Shown here: positions 16,701 to 24,974 of the stretch, one piece after another
How positions within the stretch are numbered: the stretch's first letter is position 1
Layout of the letters: every line of letters begins with the position of its first letter
DNA from: Rhodospirillaceae bacterium bin65
GTDB taxonomy: Bacteria; Pseudomonadota; Alphaproteobacteria; Bin65
Reading direction: 5' to 3'
Assembly (NCBI GenBank): GCA_002238725.1
Contig: MPMX01000021.1
Location: forward strand, 1 to 64,000
DNA: 64,000 bases
Program-made: the position numbers and the translations under genes
Notes under the pieces: generated by a model
Told to the model about the DNA's origin: nothing
Databases searched by the model: none
Seen by the model: only the letters and a program-made list of their open reading frames with translations

Positions 16701-17099
16701 ATGGGCGTCCTCCTCGACACGCATGTCGCGCTTTGGTGGCTGAAAGGCGACAACCGGATTCCCCACCGGGTAAGGGAAGTCGTAACGAGGCCGGACACCG
16801 AAGCATTCGTGAGTGCAGCAACAATCTGGGAAATTTCGGTCAAGTCAAAAATCGGAAAACTTCCCGAAGCTACAGCGGTCGCTGAGACTATGCCGGGCTG
16901 CTTTACCGAAATCGGGTTCTTGTTGCTCGACATCAACACGGCCCATGCGAAACGGGCCGGAAGCTTGCCGCTGCATCACCGCGATCCATTCGATCGGATG
17001 CTGGTTGCCCAAGCGACGATAGAATCGCTCACGCTGGTTTCCGGCGATCCCGTCCTGTCGTTCTACGATGTCGACACCGGTTGGGATGCAATTGAGTAG
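16701..17099 (+). CDS. VapC-like PIN-domain toxin
   Basis: A 132-residue PIN-domain ribonuclease. The acidic metal-binding residues are present: D6 in LLDTHVALWW, E44 in AATIWEIS, and the aspartates of HHRDPFDRMLVAQA with VSGDPVL further on. These toxins usually cut tRNA or rRNA and are held in check by the upstream antitoxin. The Phd-VapC pairing rather than VapB-VapC is common for this PIN subfamily. The module lies between the plus-strand catabolic genes and the convergent minus-strand cluster. Confidence 0.93.
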   Translation: MGVLLDTHVALWWLKGDNRIPHRVREVVTRPDTEAFVSAATIWEISVKSKIGKLPEATAVAETMPGCFTEIGFLLLDINTAHAKRAGSLPLHHRDPFDRMLVAQATIESLTLVSGDPVLSFYDVDTGWDAIE

Positions 17100-17138
17100 G
17101 CAGGAAGAGCGCAATGGACCGTGTTGTCCCGGGGAGCC

Positions 17139-17885
17139 TCAATAGTCCTGCATCAGGCTGCCCCAGCCGTAGACCCTGTCCTCGATGCCCTGCTGGCGCA
17201 GGGACCACCAGTAGGTCGCCGTGTTGATCGCGATCACCGGCTTGTCGAGCCAGAACTCCGCGATCGCCGCGACCCGGGCCATGGCGAGATTGGTGCCGAC
17301 CTGGACGATCGCCTCGACCCGGCTGTCGTCGACCTCGACGATCGCATCGCGCAATTCCCGCTCCGAAACATGGGCGATCAGCTGCGGGCTGGAGCATTTC
17401 AGGCCCTTGAGATTGACGACCTCGAAGCCGCAATCCTCGAAAAAGCGGCGGACATTCTTGTCGCCGAGCGGCATGTAGGGCGTGATCACGCCGATCCTCT
17501 TGATGTCGCCGTATTTGCGCAATGCCGCCTGGCAGGCGTCCGAGCCCATCGAGACCGGCACGCCGGCCCGTTCCTCGCAGTTCTTGTGAAAGACCTTCGA
17601 GCCTTCGAGTCCGTCCCAGAAGGTCTCCGCCGACATGCCCATGATCACGGCGCCGGGCGAGCAGGTCACCACCCGGTCGATCGCCACCATCAGCTCGGCC
17701 CGGATATCCAGCATCAGTTGATTGAAATCCTCGTCGCTGCCAATCGGATTGTCCGGGATGTGGATGCGGGCGAAATGGTTGGTCACGCCCCAGGGCCGGA
17801 GCGAATCGAATTCCGGCTGCACGGCAGTGTTGGTGGATGGCGCAATGACGCCGAATTTCATGCGGTGACCGATCGAATCGACCAT
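17139..17885 (-). CDS. Maleate isomerase-family protein lacking both catalytic cysteines
   Basis: A 248-residue protein of the arylmalonate decarboxylase / maleate isomerase family, clear from KFGVIAPSTNTAVQPEF and the domain-swapped Rossmann-like repeat. At the two places where active enzymes carry cysteine it has M84 (AVIMGMSAETFW) and G197 (IVQVGTNLAMARV). I recall an IMGMSAETFW-type motif in related database entries, so this may be a conserved variant rather than a random loss, but that was not checked. Racemase/isomerase cysteine chemistry is therefore unlikely. It is the last gene of a minus-strand cluster with a flavin monooxygenase and a Rieske oxygenase. Function unknown. Confidence 0.78.
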   Translation of the reverse strand: MVDSIGHRMKFGVIAPSTNTAVQPEFDSLRPWGVTNHFARIHIPDNPIGSDEDFNQLMLDIRAELMVAIDRVVTCSPGAVIMGMSAETFWDGLEGSKVFHKNCEERAGVPVSMGSDACQAALRKYGDIKRIGVITPYMPLGDKNVRRFFEDCGFEVVNLKGLKCSSPQLIAHVSERELRDAIVEVDDSRVEAIVQVGTNLAMARVAAIAEFWLDKPVIAINTATYWWSLRQQGIEDRVYGWGSLMQDY

Positions 17886-17937
17886 GGATTCCCTCCTTGG
17901 GGTTAACCTGTTCCGGGGCGCTCGCGCCGGTTTCGTC

Positions 17938-19140
17938 CTATGGGATCGCCTCTGATTCGCGCAACCCGGCGATCATCGAACTGCGCAGCAGGAAGTCGCG
18001 CGCCTGTACCGGATCGTCGGCGATGCGGCGCATTTCGTCGTGGCGCTGCCGCCGCAAATCCGGATCGGTCTCCATCAGGGTCTCGCGATTGCGGATCGTG
18101 GATTGCTGCACGAAATCCAGCGCCATCTTCCGGCGCTGCCTTTCATAGCGGTCGAGAACGGAAGGCTCCGCTTCGCCGCGCCAGACGGCGACCAGCTTTT
18201 CGCACAGGCTGAAGGCGTCCTGGATGCCGCCGTTCATGCCCATGCCGCCGAGCGGATTGTTGATATGCGCCGCGTCGCCGGCCAGCAGGATACGGCCGAT
18301 CCGGTATTTGTCGGCGACCCGCTGATGCACCCGGTAGTGGGTCTTGTGCACCACGTCGAACGAGCCGCAGCCGGGCGCGACGCCGTCCAGCCGTTCCTGC
18401 ACGCGGCCATCGCTGAGCGCGTCCTCTATTTCTTCGTCCGGGCCGGTCGGGAACAGGACCCGCCAGGCATCGACGACGCGCAGAAGCACCAGCCATTCTT
18501 GCGGGTCGGCGAAATAGTTGACCGGGGTCAGGTCCGGCATCGGCCCGCGGAATTCGAAGCTCGTCGAGAGTGTCAGGAATAGCTCCGGAAAGGTCAGGCC
18601 GTCATAGGCGATGCCGAGCGACCGGCGCACCGCGCTGTTGGCGCCGTCGCCGGCGATGACCCATCGGCCGTCGAATTTCTCCAAGCCTTCCGCGGTGTCC
18701 GCGGTAACCCAGGCGCGGTTTCCGTCCTGACCGGCGCCGGTCACCTCGTGGCCGAAGCGCAGGTCGAAATGCGGCACGCCCGCCATGCGCCGGTGCAGCA
18801 GGCGGGTCAGCTTCCATTGCTCGGTCTGGATCCGGTAGGGATGGCCGGTGTCGTCCTTGAGCAGGCTCATGTCCCAGGTCACGACCGGCCCGGTCTCGCG
18901 GTCGCGATACTGCCAGGTCAGCGCGATCAGGCCCCAGTCTGCAAGCTCCCCGACGATGCCCTCGAAGAAATCGAGCAGGTCCAGGGTCGGCGGATGCCAG
19001 GTCGAGGCGCGCAGGTCGGTCGCAAGATCGTCGCCCGCCTCCAGCACCAGCACCGGGATGTCGTGCATTGCCAGAAAGGCGGCGGCGGTCATGCCGACCG
19101 GCCCCGCGCCCGCAACGATCACCCGGTCCGCTTCGGCCAT
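17938..19140 (-). CDS. FAD-dependent aromatic monooxygenase
   Basis: A 400-residue class A flavoprotein monooxygenase. The dinucleotide motif VAGAGPVGMTAAAFLA lies at the N-terminus, the second NAD(P)H/FAD motif at VIAGDGANSAVRRSLG, and the ribityl-binding LLAGDAAHINNPLGGMGMNGG near residue 300. Such enzymes hydroxylate phenols or hydroxy-N-heterocycles with O2 and NAD(P)H. It ends 53 bp before the maleate isomerase-family gene and begins 20 bp after the Rieske oxygenase gene, a tight minus-strand operon for an oxidative catabolic route. The substrate is not identifiable from sequence. Confidence 0.88.
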   Translation of the reverse strand: MAEADRVIVAGAGPVGMTAAAFLAMHDIPVLVLEAGDDLATDLRASTWHPPTLDLLDFFEGIVGELADWGLIALTWQYRDRETGPVVTWDMSLLKDDTGHPYRIQTEQWKLTRLLHRRMAGVPHFDLRFGHEVTGAGQDGNRAWVTADTAEGLEKFDGRWVIAGDGANSAVRRSLGIAYDGLTFPELFLTLSTSFEFRGPMPDLTPVNYFADPQEWLVLLRVVDAWRVLFPTGPDEEIEDALSDGRVQERLDGVAPGCGSFDVVHKTHYRVHQRVADKYRIGRILLAGDAAHINNPLGGMGMNGGIQDAFSLCEKLVAVWRGEAEPSVLDRYERQRRKMALDFVQQSTIRNRETLMETDPDLRRQRHDEMRRIADDPVQARDFLLRSSMIAGLRESEAIP

Positions 19141-19159
19141 GTGCCTCTTTCCTTCGCCT

Positions 19160-20227
19160 CTATTCCGCAGCGATGGCGCGTGACGGCGCCGCCGCTTCCC
19201 GTCCGGCGATCCGTTCGACGATACGGCGCGCCATCATGGGCGCCCGGTCGAAGGCGGCGTCGACGCGCGGGCTGTCGGGAAAGCGCTCGTTGCCCCGCTG
19301 CACGCCCTCGATGATAGCTTTGTCCTCCAGGAACGCCTCGCGGAACAGGGTTTTGACCCGCTTGTCCACTTGCTCGTCGGTCAACGCAAAGTTGCGCACA
19401 TGAGTGTAGAAATAGAAGCACCCCCGGTCGGTCTCCGGCGTGATCAGATTGAAGGAGCGCAACTCCACGCCCCGGCTGCGGTCGCCCTCCGGCGCGCCGG
19501 TCCCGGCGGCGGCGCTGCCCATATCGACGACGACCATCGACGGCGGCGTGAAGGTAATGATCTGCCAGCGGTCGACATTGCCTTCAAAACCGCCGAGCGC
19601 GGCGTAGAGCGGGGCCGGCGGCCGATCCAGAATCCAGCGGATCATGCGCACACTTTCGCCGTCGCGTTCCGCCTGCACCGGGATATCGGCGACGTCGTCG
19701 GTTCCGAGGGTCGATTTGTGCACGAAGGAGACGTGCGAGCCGTCCATCAGGTTGTCGACGACAAGCTGGTAATGGCCGGCGACCTGGAGGGGTTCGCCCT
19801 CCGTGACGGCCCAGTCCGGATGGTCGTTCAGGGATACATCCGGGATCGTGCACTCGTCGGCCAGCGCCGGATCGCCCATCCAGATCCAGATCCAACGCCA
19901 CTTCTCGACAACCGGATAGGCGCGCACGCGGGCGGCCCCGGGAATGCTGTCCTGTCCCGGAATGCGCACGCAGCGCCCGGTCCCGTCGAGTGTGAAGCCG
20001 TGGTAGCCGCATTGCAGATGGTCGCCGACGACAGTCCCCATGGAAAGCGGCAGGCGCCGGTGCGGGCAGCGGTCTTCCAGGGCCGCCGGGGTTCCGTCGG
20101 CCTGCCGGAACAGGACGACCGGTTCGCCGAGCAGCGTGCGGGCGAGCGGCGCCCGTTCGGCGCCGCCCGGAAGCTCGTGATGCCACGCCGCCACATACCA
20201 GGCATTCCGGATCGTGCCACCGCCCAT
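19160..20227 (-). CDS. VanA-like Rieske non-haem iron oxygenase
   Basis: A 355-residue oxygenase component. The Rieske [2Fe-2S] site is C54-x-H56 (RCPHRRLPLSMG) and C73-x2-H76 (QCGYHGF). The mononuclear iron site has NLMDGSHVSFVH (D162, H165, H170). Overall layout resembles vanillate O-demethylase and related phthalate-type monooxygenases. No ferredoxin-reductase partner lies nearby, so an external reductase is needed. It heads the minus-strand operon and is divergent from the deacetylase-transporter operon, suggesting shared control from the 200-bp region between them. Confidence 0.88.
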   Translation of the reverse strand: MGGGTIRNAWYVAAWHHELPGGAERAPLARTLLGEPVVLFRQADGTPAALEDRCPHRRLPLSMGTVVGDHLQCGYHGFTLDGTGRCVRIPGQDSIPGAARVRAYPVVEKWRWIWIWMGDPALADECTIPDVSLNDHPDWAVTEGEPLQVAGHYQLVVDNLMDGSHVSFVHKSTLGTDDVADIPVQAERDGESVRMIRWILDRPPAPLYAALGGFEGNVDRWQIITFTPPSMVVVDMGSAAAGTGAPEGDRSRGVELRSFNLITPETDRGCFYFYTHVRNFALTDEQVDKRVKTLFREAFLEDKAIIEGVQRGNERFPDSPRVDAAFDRAPMMARRIVERIAGREAAAPSRAIAAE

Positions 20228-20343
20228 TGCCGCCTCGGCCTATTCTCTACAGGTCTATTGCGCAACTTCGCGGGGCCGGGGCCGCGCGCCCGTTCGCCCC
20301 GATGGTCGTTGCCCGGTCGATACCAGGTCGTCGCCCGGTCGCG

Positions 20344-20371
20344 TTGACACACCCCATCCATGGCATACAAT
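20344..20371 (+). promoter_or_regulatory. Sigma70-type promoter for the deacetylase-liv operon
   Basis: TTGACA (20344-20349) and TACAAT (20366-20371) are 16 bases apart, matching the vegetative consensus at 11 of 12 positions. Transcription would start near 20378, about 50 bases before the first start codon of the six-gene plus-strand operon. Confidence 0.72.
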
Positions 20372-20427
20372 CAACTGCAAAATATGCAGCGGGCGCATCG
20401 AGCGCGTCGGGAGAAGCGTCCGTCAAC

Positions 20428-21333
20428 ATGCACTATGACTATGTTCCCCTACCCGCGCGCAATCCGCTGAAATGGCCGAACGGCGCCCGCCTGGCGCTGA
20501 TCCTGACGATCAATCTTGAATTCTGGGATCTGGTGAAGGACAGCACCGCGCCCTATTATGCCGGCGGTCCGCCGGTGCTGCCCGATCCCCTGCCCGGCAA
20601 CGTCCCGGACTATCACAACTTTACCTGGCGCGAATACGGCCAGCGGGTCGGCGTGTGGCGCATGATCGACACGTTCGACAAGGCCGGCGTCCCGGCAGGC
20701 TGCACCATGAACGCCAAGATGGGACTGGAGCGGCGGCCGGTCATCGACGCCGTGAAAGAGCGCGGCTGGGAACTGGTGGCGCACAATTTCGAGCAGGGCG
20801 ACCTGCTGACCAACTACCAGTTCGACCGGCCCGCCGAGGCCGATCTGATCGGGCGCACCCTCGACGTCTACGAGCAGGTCGTCGGCAAGCCGGCGCGGGG
20901 CTGGCTGTCCTCTTCCCTGCGCGGCACATCGCAGACCGCCGACATCCTGGCTGAGAACGGGCTGATCTTCCTGTGCGACTACATGAACGACGAACAGCCC
21001 TACCTGATCCGCACCCCGTCCGGGCCGATCGTCTCCACGCCCTATTCGGTGGAGATCAACGATTTCACCTTCTTCCACCGCCGCGGCATGTCCACCGGGA
21101 TGGCGCTGGACCTGCTGAAGGAACAGTTCGATCAGCTGTATCTGGAAGGCGCGGAAAGCGGCCGGCTGATGAATATCGGCCTGCATCCCCATGTCGCCGG
21201 CCATCCTTACCGGATCCGGGCGTTGCGTGAGTTCCTGGCCTATGCCAAGGGGTTCGAGGGCGTCTGGTGGGCGACCCGCGAGGCCATCGCGGAGTGGTAC
21301 CTGGAAAACCACCGCTCGCATATTCCGGCCTGA
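20428..21333 (+). CDS. Polysaccharide deacetylase-fold hydrolase (allantoinase-like)
   Basis: A 301-residue NodB-fold hydrolase of the subgroup that includes the metal-independent allantoinase PuuE. Visible family features are WPNGARLALILTINLE at the N-terminus, YGQRVGVWRMIDTFDKAGVPAG, GWELVAHNFEQGD and GWLSSSLRGTSQTADIL, ending in LMNIGLHPHVAGHPYRIRAL. In this subgroup cyclic amides or ureides rather than polysaccharides are the usual substrates. The start at 20428 has GGGAGAAG upstream. It is the first gene behind a strong promoter and is followed 23 bp later by livH, so the imported compound may be its substrate. Confidence 0.8.
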   Translation: MHYDYVPLPARNPLKWPNGARLALILTINLEFWDLVKDSTAPYYAGGPPVLPDPLPGNVPDYHNFTWREYGQRVGVWRMIDTFDKAGVPAGCTMNAKMGLERRPVIDAVKERGWELVAHNFEQGDLLTNYQFDRPAEADLIGRTLDVYEQVVGKPARGWLSSSLRGTSQTADILAENGLIFLCDYMNDEQPYLIRTPSGPIVSTPYSVEINDFTFFHRRGMSTGMALDLLKEQFDQLYLEGAESGRLMNIGLHPHVAGHPYRIRALREFLAYAKGFEGVWWATREAIAEWYLENHRSHIPA

Positions 21334-21356
21334 CCGCCGGACGGCGTTTCCCATCC

Positions 21357-22472
21357 ATGGATCTGTCCCAACTTCCGCAGCAAATCGTCAACGGCCTGAT
21401 GCTGGGCGGTGTGTACGTCATGGTGGCGGTGGCGTTCACCCTGATCATCGGCATGCTGAACTTCCTGAACTTCACCGTGCCGGCGCTGTTCATGCTCGCC
21501 GCCGTGCTGATGTGGGCGATCCTGGAAGGCCACGGCATCGCCCTCGACCTGACCGCGATCACCGTCCTGCTCGTGCTCGCCATGATGGCGGCGGACCGGC
21601 TGCAGCATGCCAAATTGCCGGCGCCGCTCAAGACTGGCGCCGCGCTCGGCCTTGCCGCCGCTGCCTGTATCGCCGTCTGGCTGGTCATTTCGCTCAAGCC
21701 GGGCGATCCGGTCTTTGCCTGGCTGGACGGCGCGGCCGGCAAGAGCGGCCGGTGGGTCGTCGGCATCGCCGTCGCCCTGTTCACGGTCGCAATGCTCTCG
21801 CTGCTGATCGAGCGCTTCACCTATCGCTACATGAAGGCGAAATACGGCGACGCCACGGAACACGCCCTGCCCCTGGTCAGCTCCCTCGGCTTCCTGATCG
21901 TTCTCGAGCATACCGTCATCAGCACCTGGGGCTCGGATTCGCTGACCACCGCCTCGCCGTTCGGCCATGCGAGTTTCACCCTGGGACCGGTGCTGTTTTC
22001 CGTGCCGCAGCTCATCAGCTTGATCCTGTCGCTGGCCATCGTCTTCGGCCTGTCCATCATGCTGCGCACGACCAAGCTGGGCCGCGCGCTGCGTTCGATT
22101 GCCGAGCGGCCGGACACCGCCCCGCTCATGGGCGTCGAGGTCGGCCGCATCGTGCCGGTCGTCTATGTTATCGCCGGGTTGCTGTGTGCGATCGCCGGCA
22201 TCCTGTTCACGATCAACTACACGACCGTCGACGCCTATGTCGGCGATACAGTCGCCACCGTCGCCATCGCCGGCATGGTGTTGGGCGGCCTCGGCAATGT
22301 TTGGGGCGCGATCATCGGCGCCATGCTGATCGGCATGGTCGAGGTCATGTCGATCTACGCCGTCGGCGCCACCTTCAAGAAAATCCCGATCTGGGGCCTG
22401 TTGCTGATGATCCTGATCGTCAGGCCGACCGGCCTGTTCGGCCACACCGCCATCGGCAAGGGCAAGTTCTAG
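21357..22472 (+). CDS. livH: Branched-chain amino acid-type ABC transporter permease
   Basis: Inner-membrane permease of the HAAT (Liv) family, 371 residues. The conserved start QQIVNGLMLGGVYVMVAVAFTLIIG and the EAA-like region LGRALRSIAERPDTAPLMGVEVGR are clear. It is about 70 residues longer than typical LivH, because an insert at about residues 45-130 adds two or three hydrophobic segments before LLIERFTYRYMK. The start at 21357 gives a normal N-terminus. It is followed 9 bp later by livM. Liv-type systems carry amino acids, ureides, amides and aromatics, so the symbol denotes family, not substrate. Confidence 0.86.
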   Translation: MDLSQLPQQIVNGLMLGGVYVMVAVAFTLIIGMLNFLNFTVPALFMLAAVLMWAILEGHGIALDLTAITVLLVLAMMAADRLQHAKLPAPLKTGAALGLAAAACIAVWLVISLKPGDPVFAWLDGAAGKSGRWVVGIAVALFTVAMLSLLIERFTYRYMKAKYGDATEHALPLVSSLGFLIVLEHTVISTWGSDSLTTASPFGHASFTLGPVLFSVPQLISLILSLAIVFGLSIMLRTTKLGRALRSIAERPDTAPLMGVEVGRIVPVVYVIAGLLCAIAGILFTINYTTVDAYVGDTVATVAIAGMVLGGLGNVWGAIIGAMLIGMVEVMSIYAVGATFKKIPIWGLLLMILIVRPTGLFGHTAIGKGKF

Positions 22473-22481
22473 CGGTCGGCG

Positions 22482-23393
22482 ATGAGCGGTTATCTCGAAT
22501 CCCAGCTGATCATCCTGTGCCTTAACGTGATCTACGCCTATGGCATCTTCCTGCCGGCGGCGTCGGGGCAGCTCAATCTGGGCGCGGCGGGCTTCATCAC
22601 CATCGGCGCCTACGCCAGCGCGTATTTCAATATGTCCGGCGCGCCGATGTATCTGGCGATCCCGGCATCGATGCTGTTCTGCGCCGCCATCGCCTTCGTC
22701 ATCGCCTTCCCGATCCTGCGCACCCGCGGCGTCTACATGGTGCTGGCCACCTTCGCCTTCGCCGAGGTGGTCGCCGGGCTGATCATCAATCTGGAATTTC
22801 TCGGCGCGGCGGCCGGCTATCCGGTGGAATCCCATGCCGATTTCCTGGTCGTCGTGCCGGTCACGATCCTGGTCGTGCTGCTGTGCTTTTTCCTGATGTC
22901 GACGCGGCTCGGCCTCGCCATGCGCTCGATTCACGACGACGAGGCGGTGGCGACGCTGTTCGGGGTCGATGTGCGCCTCGCCAAGGTCGCCGCCTTTACG
23001 ATCGGCGCCGCCCTGATGAGCCTCGGCGGCGCCCTCTACGGCCATCACTACAACTATATCGAAACCCAGAGCTTCAACGTCCTGTTGAGTATCTACATCC
23101 TGCTTTATGTCCTGCTCGGCGGAACGCAGACGGCCTGGGGGCCGCTGATCGGCGCGGCCTTTTTCACCATCGTGCCGGAGACGCTGCGCCAGATAGCGGC
23201 GTCAAGCGGGCAGGAGTGGATTGCCGACACCCGCTTCATCTTTTTCGGCGCGATCATCGTTCTGATGATGGTGTTCCGGCCGGAAGGGCTGATTACGCGC
23301 ACGCTGATCGACCGGGTCGCGATGCCGTTCGCCGGCGGACGGGGCGGCCCGGGCGGCCGTTCCGGCCCGGCGCCCACGGCGAAGATCGCCTAG
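22482..23393 (+). CDS. livM: Branched-chain amino acid-type ABC transporter permease
   Basis: Second membrane permease, 303 residues, with about eight to ten hydrophobic helices. Family features are YAYGIFLPAASGQLNLGAAGFITIGAY at the N-terminus, the GVYMVLATFAFAEVV helix, and the cytoplasmic LGLAMRSIHDDEAVATLFGVDVRLAKV loop that contacts the ATPases. The C-terminus ends in a Gly/Pro-rich tail. It pairs with livH (9 bp upstream) and is followed 11 bp later by the first ATP-binding subunit gene. Confidence 0.9.
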   Translation: MSGYLESQLIILCLNVIYAYGIFLPAASGQLNLGAAGFITIGAYASAYFNMSGAPMYLAIPASMLFCAAIAFVIAFPILRTRGVYMVLATFAFAEVVAGLIINLEFLGAAAGYPVESHADFLVVVPVTILVVLLCFFLMSTRLGLAMRSIHDDEAVATLFGVDVRLAKVAAFTIGAALMSLGGALYGHHYNYIETQSFNVLLSIYILLYVLLGGTQTAWGPLIGAAFFTIVPETLRQIAASSGQEWIADTRFIFFGAIIVLMMVFRPEGLITRTLIDRVAMPFAGGRGGPGGRSGPAPTAKIA

Positions 23394-23404
23394 GCGGGGC
23401 GGCG

Positions 23405-24190
23405 ATGGCGGACAACGTCCTCAGCATCGAAGGCCTGCACAAAAGCTTCGGCGGCCTCAAGGTGATCGACGATGTCGGCTTTGACGTCCGGCGCGGCAGC
23501 CGCACCGCCCTGATCGGACCGAACGGCGCCGGCAAGACGACGGTTTTCAACCTGCTGACCGGCGTCTACCCGGTCGACGCAGGAACAATGGTGCTCGACG
23601 GCCGGGACATCACCCGCGTCCCGGCCAGGGACCGGGTGATCTTCGGCATGTCCCGGTCGTTCCAGAATATCCGGCTGATGCCGCATCTCTCGACGGTCGA
23701 GAATGTCATGCTCGGCCAGCACGCCCGCGCACGCCGGCTCGGCGACCTGCTCTATCCGCTGGGCCTGGTGCCCGGCAATCGCTGGGCCCGGGCGGCGAAG
23801 GAAGCGCTGGAGGACGCCGGGCTCGATACCTATCCCGGCCAGGTCGTCGCCAATCTGCCCTACGGCGTGCAGAAGCGGATTGAGGTCGTGCGCGCCATGG
23901 TCTCGCAACCCAGGCTGTTGCTGCTCGACGAACCGGCCGCCGGCCTCAACCAGATCGAAGCCCAGCAGTTGCTGGCGCTGCTCGAAAAGGTGTCGGACAG
24001 CGGCGTCACCCTGCTGGTCGTCGAGCACGACATGCATTTCGTGCACAACCTTTGCGACCATGTGGCGGTGCTGAATTTCGGCCGGAAGATCTTCGAAGGC
24101 ACGCCGGCTCAGGTGAACGAGGATCCGCAGGTGCGCGAAGCCTATCTCGGCAGCGATACCGCAATGGCGGGAGCGGCCCATGCTTCTTGA
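23405..24190 (+). CDS. livG: Branched-chain amino acid-type ABC transporter ATP-binding protein
   Basis: Cytoplasmic ATPase of 261 residues. Walker A is GPNGAGKTTVFNL, the Q loop SRSFQNIRLMPHLSTVENVM, the signature LPYGVQKRIEVVRAM (the degenerate form typical of LivG), Walker B RLLLLDEPAAGLN and the H loop VVEHDMHFV. The BCA_ABC_TP_C tail (AQVNEDPQVREAYLG) is present. The start at 23405 lies 11 bp after livM, and the end overlaps livF by 11 bp. Confidence 0.93.
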   Translation: MADNVLSIEGLHKSFGGLKVIDDVGFDVRRGSRTALIGPNGAGKTTVFNLLTGVYPVDAGTMVLDGRDITRVPARDRVIFGMSRSFQNIRLMPHLSTVENVMLGQHARARRLGDLLYPLGLVPGNRWARAAKEALEDAGLDTYPGQVVANLPYGVQKRIEVVRAMVSQPRLLLLDEPAAGLNQIEAQQLLALLEKVSDSGVTLLVVEHDMHFVHNLCDHVAVLNFGRKIFEGTPAQVNEDPQVREAYLGSDTAMAGAAHAS

Positions 24191-24884
24191 AGTCGAGGGT
24201 CTGGACGTCCGCTATGGCCGCAATCATGCGATCAAGGGGCTGGACCTCGAACTGGCGCAAGGCGAGATCGTCACCGTCCTGGGCGCGAACGGCGCCGGCA
24301 AGAGCTCGCTGTTGAAAGCCGTACAGGGCACGGTCAAGCCCGCGGCCGGCACGGTCCGGCTCAACGGCGAGACCGTGACCGGCTGGAGCAGCCCGAAGCG
24401 GGTGCGCGCCGGCCTGACGCTGGTGCCCGAAGGCCGGCAGATCTTCGTCAGCCTCTCGGTCCACGAGAACCTGCAGATGGGCGCCTATACCCGCAGCGAC
24501 GGGTTCGAACAGGAGATCGAGGAGATCTACGACCGCTTTCCCAACCTTGCGGCGCGCCGGGACATGATGGCGTCCGTGCTCTCGGGCGGCGAACAGCAGA
24601 TGCTGGCAATCTCGCGGGCGCTGCTGGCGAAACCCCGGATCATGATGCTCGACGAACCGTCGCTCGGCCTGTCGCCGATTCTGGTGCAGAGCCTGTTCGA
24701 GCTGATCGAGGATCTGAACCGGGACGGCCTGACCATCCTGCTCGTCGAGCAGAACACGCACATGGCGCTACAGACCGCGCATCGCGGCTATGTCCTTGAA
24801 CTCGGTGCGACCGTCCTGTCCGGGACGGCCGAGGAACTTCTCGCCGACGATCGCCTGGAGGAGGCGTATCTCGGCGGGAACTGA
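24180..24884 (+). CDS. livF: Branched-chain amino acid-type ABC transporter ATP-binding protein
   Basis: Second ATPase subunit, 234 residues, usual LivF length. Walker A GANGAGKSSLLKA, Q loop VPEGRQIFVSLSVHENL, signature VLSGGEQQMLAISRAL, Walker B IMMLDEPSLGLSP and H loop LLVEQNTHMAL are all intact. It overlaps the end of livG by 11 bp, indicating coupled translation. The substrate-binding protein gene follows after about 90 bp. Confidence 0.93.
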   Translation: MLLEVEGLDVRYGRNHAIKGLDLELAQGEIVTVLGANGAGKSSLLKAVQGTVKPAAGTVRLNGETVTGWSSPKRVRAGLTLVPEGRQIFVSLSVHENLQMGAYTRSDGFEQEIEEIYDRFPNLAARRDMMASVLSGGEQQMLAISRALLAKPRIMMLDEPSLGLSPILVQSLFELIEDLNRDGLTILLVEQNTHMALQTAHRGYVLELGATVLSGTAEELLADDRLEEAYLGGN

Positions 24885-24974
24885 ACGCCGCCGCCGCCGG
24901 CCCTGCGGCCGGAGACCCGGTGAACCGGCTTTTCTGGGAGCGCGGGCGATAGCCCGCAGGAAAAAGGAATGACA

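Noticed and set aside
21240-23048. A 602-codon minus-strand frame
   Set aside because: Antisense to livH and livM; rich in Asp, His, Gln and Arg, as expected from reversed membrane-protein codons.
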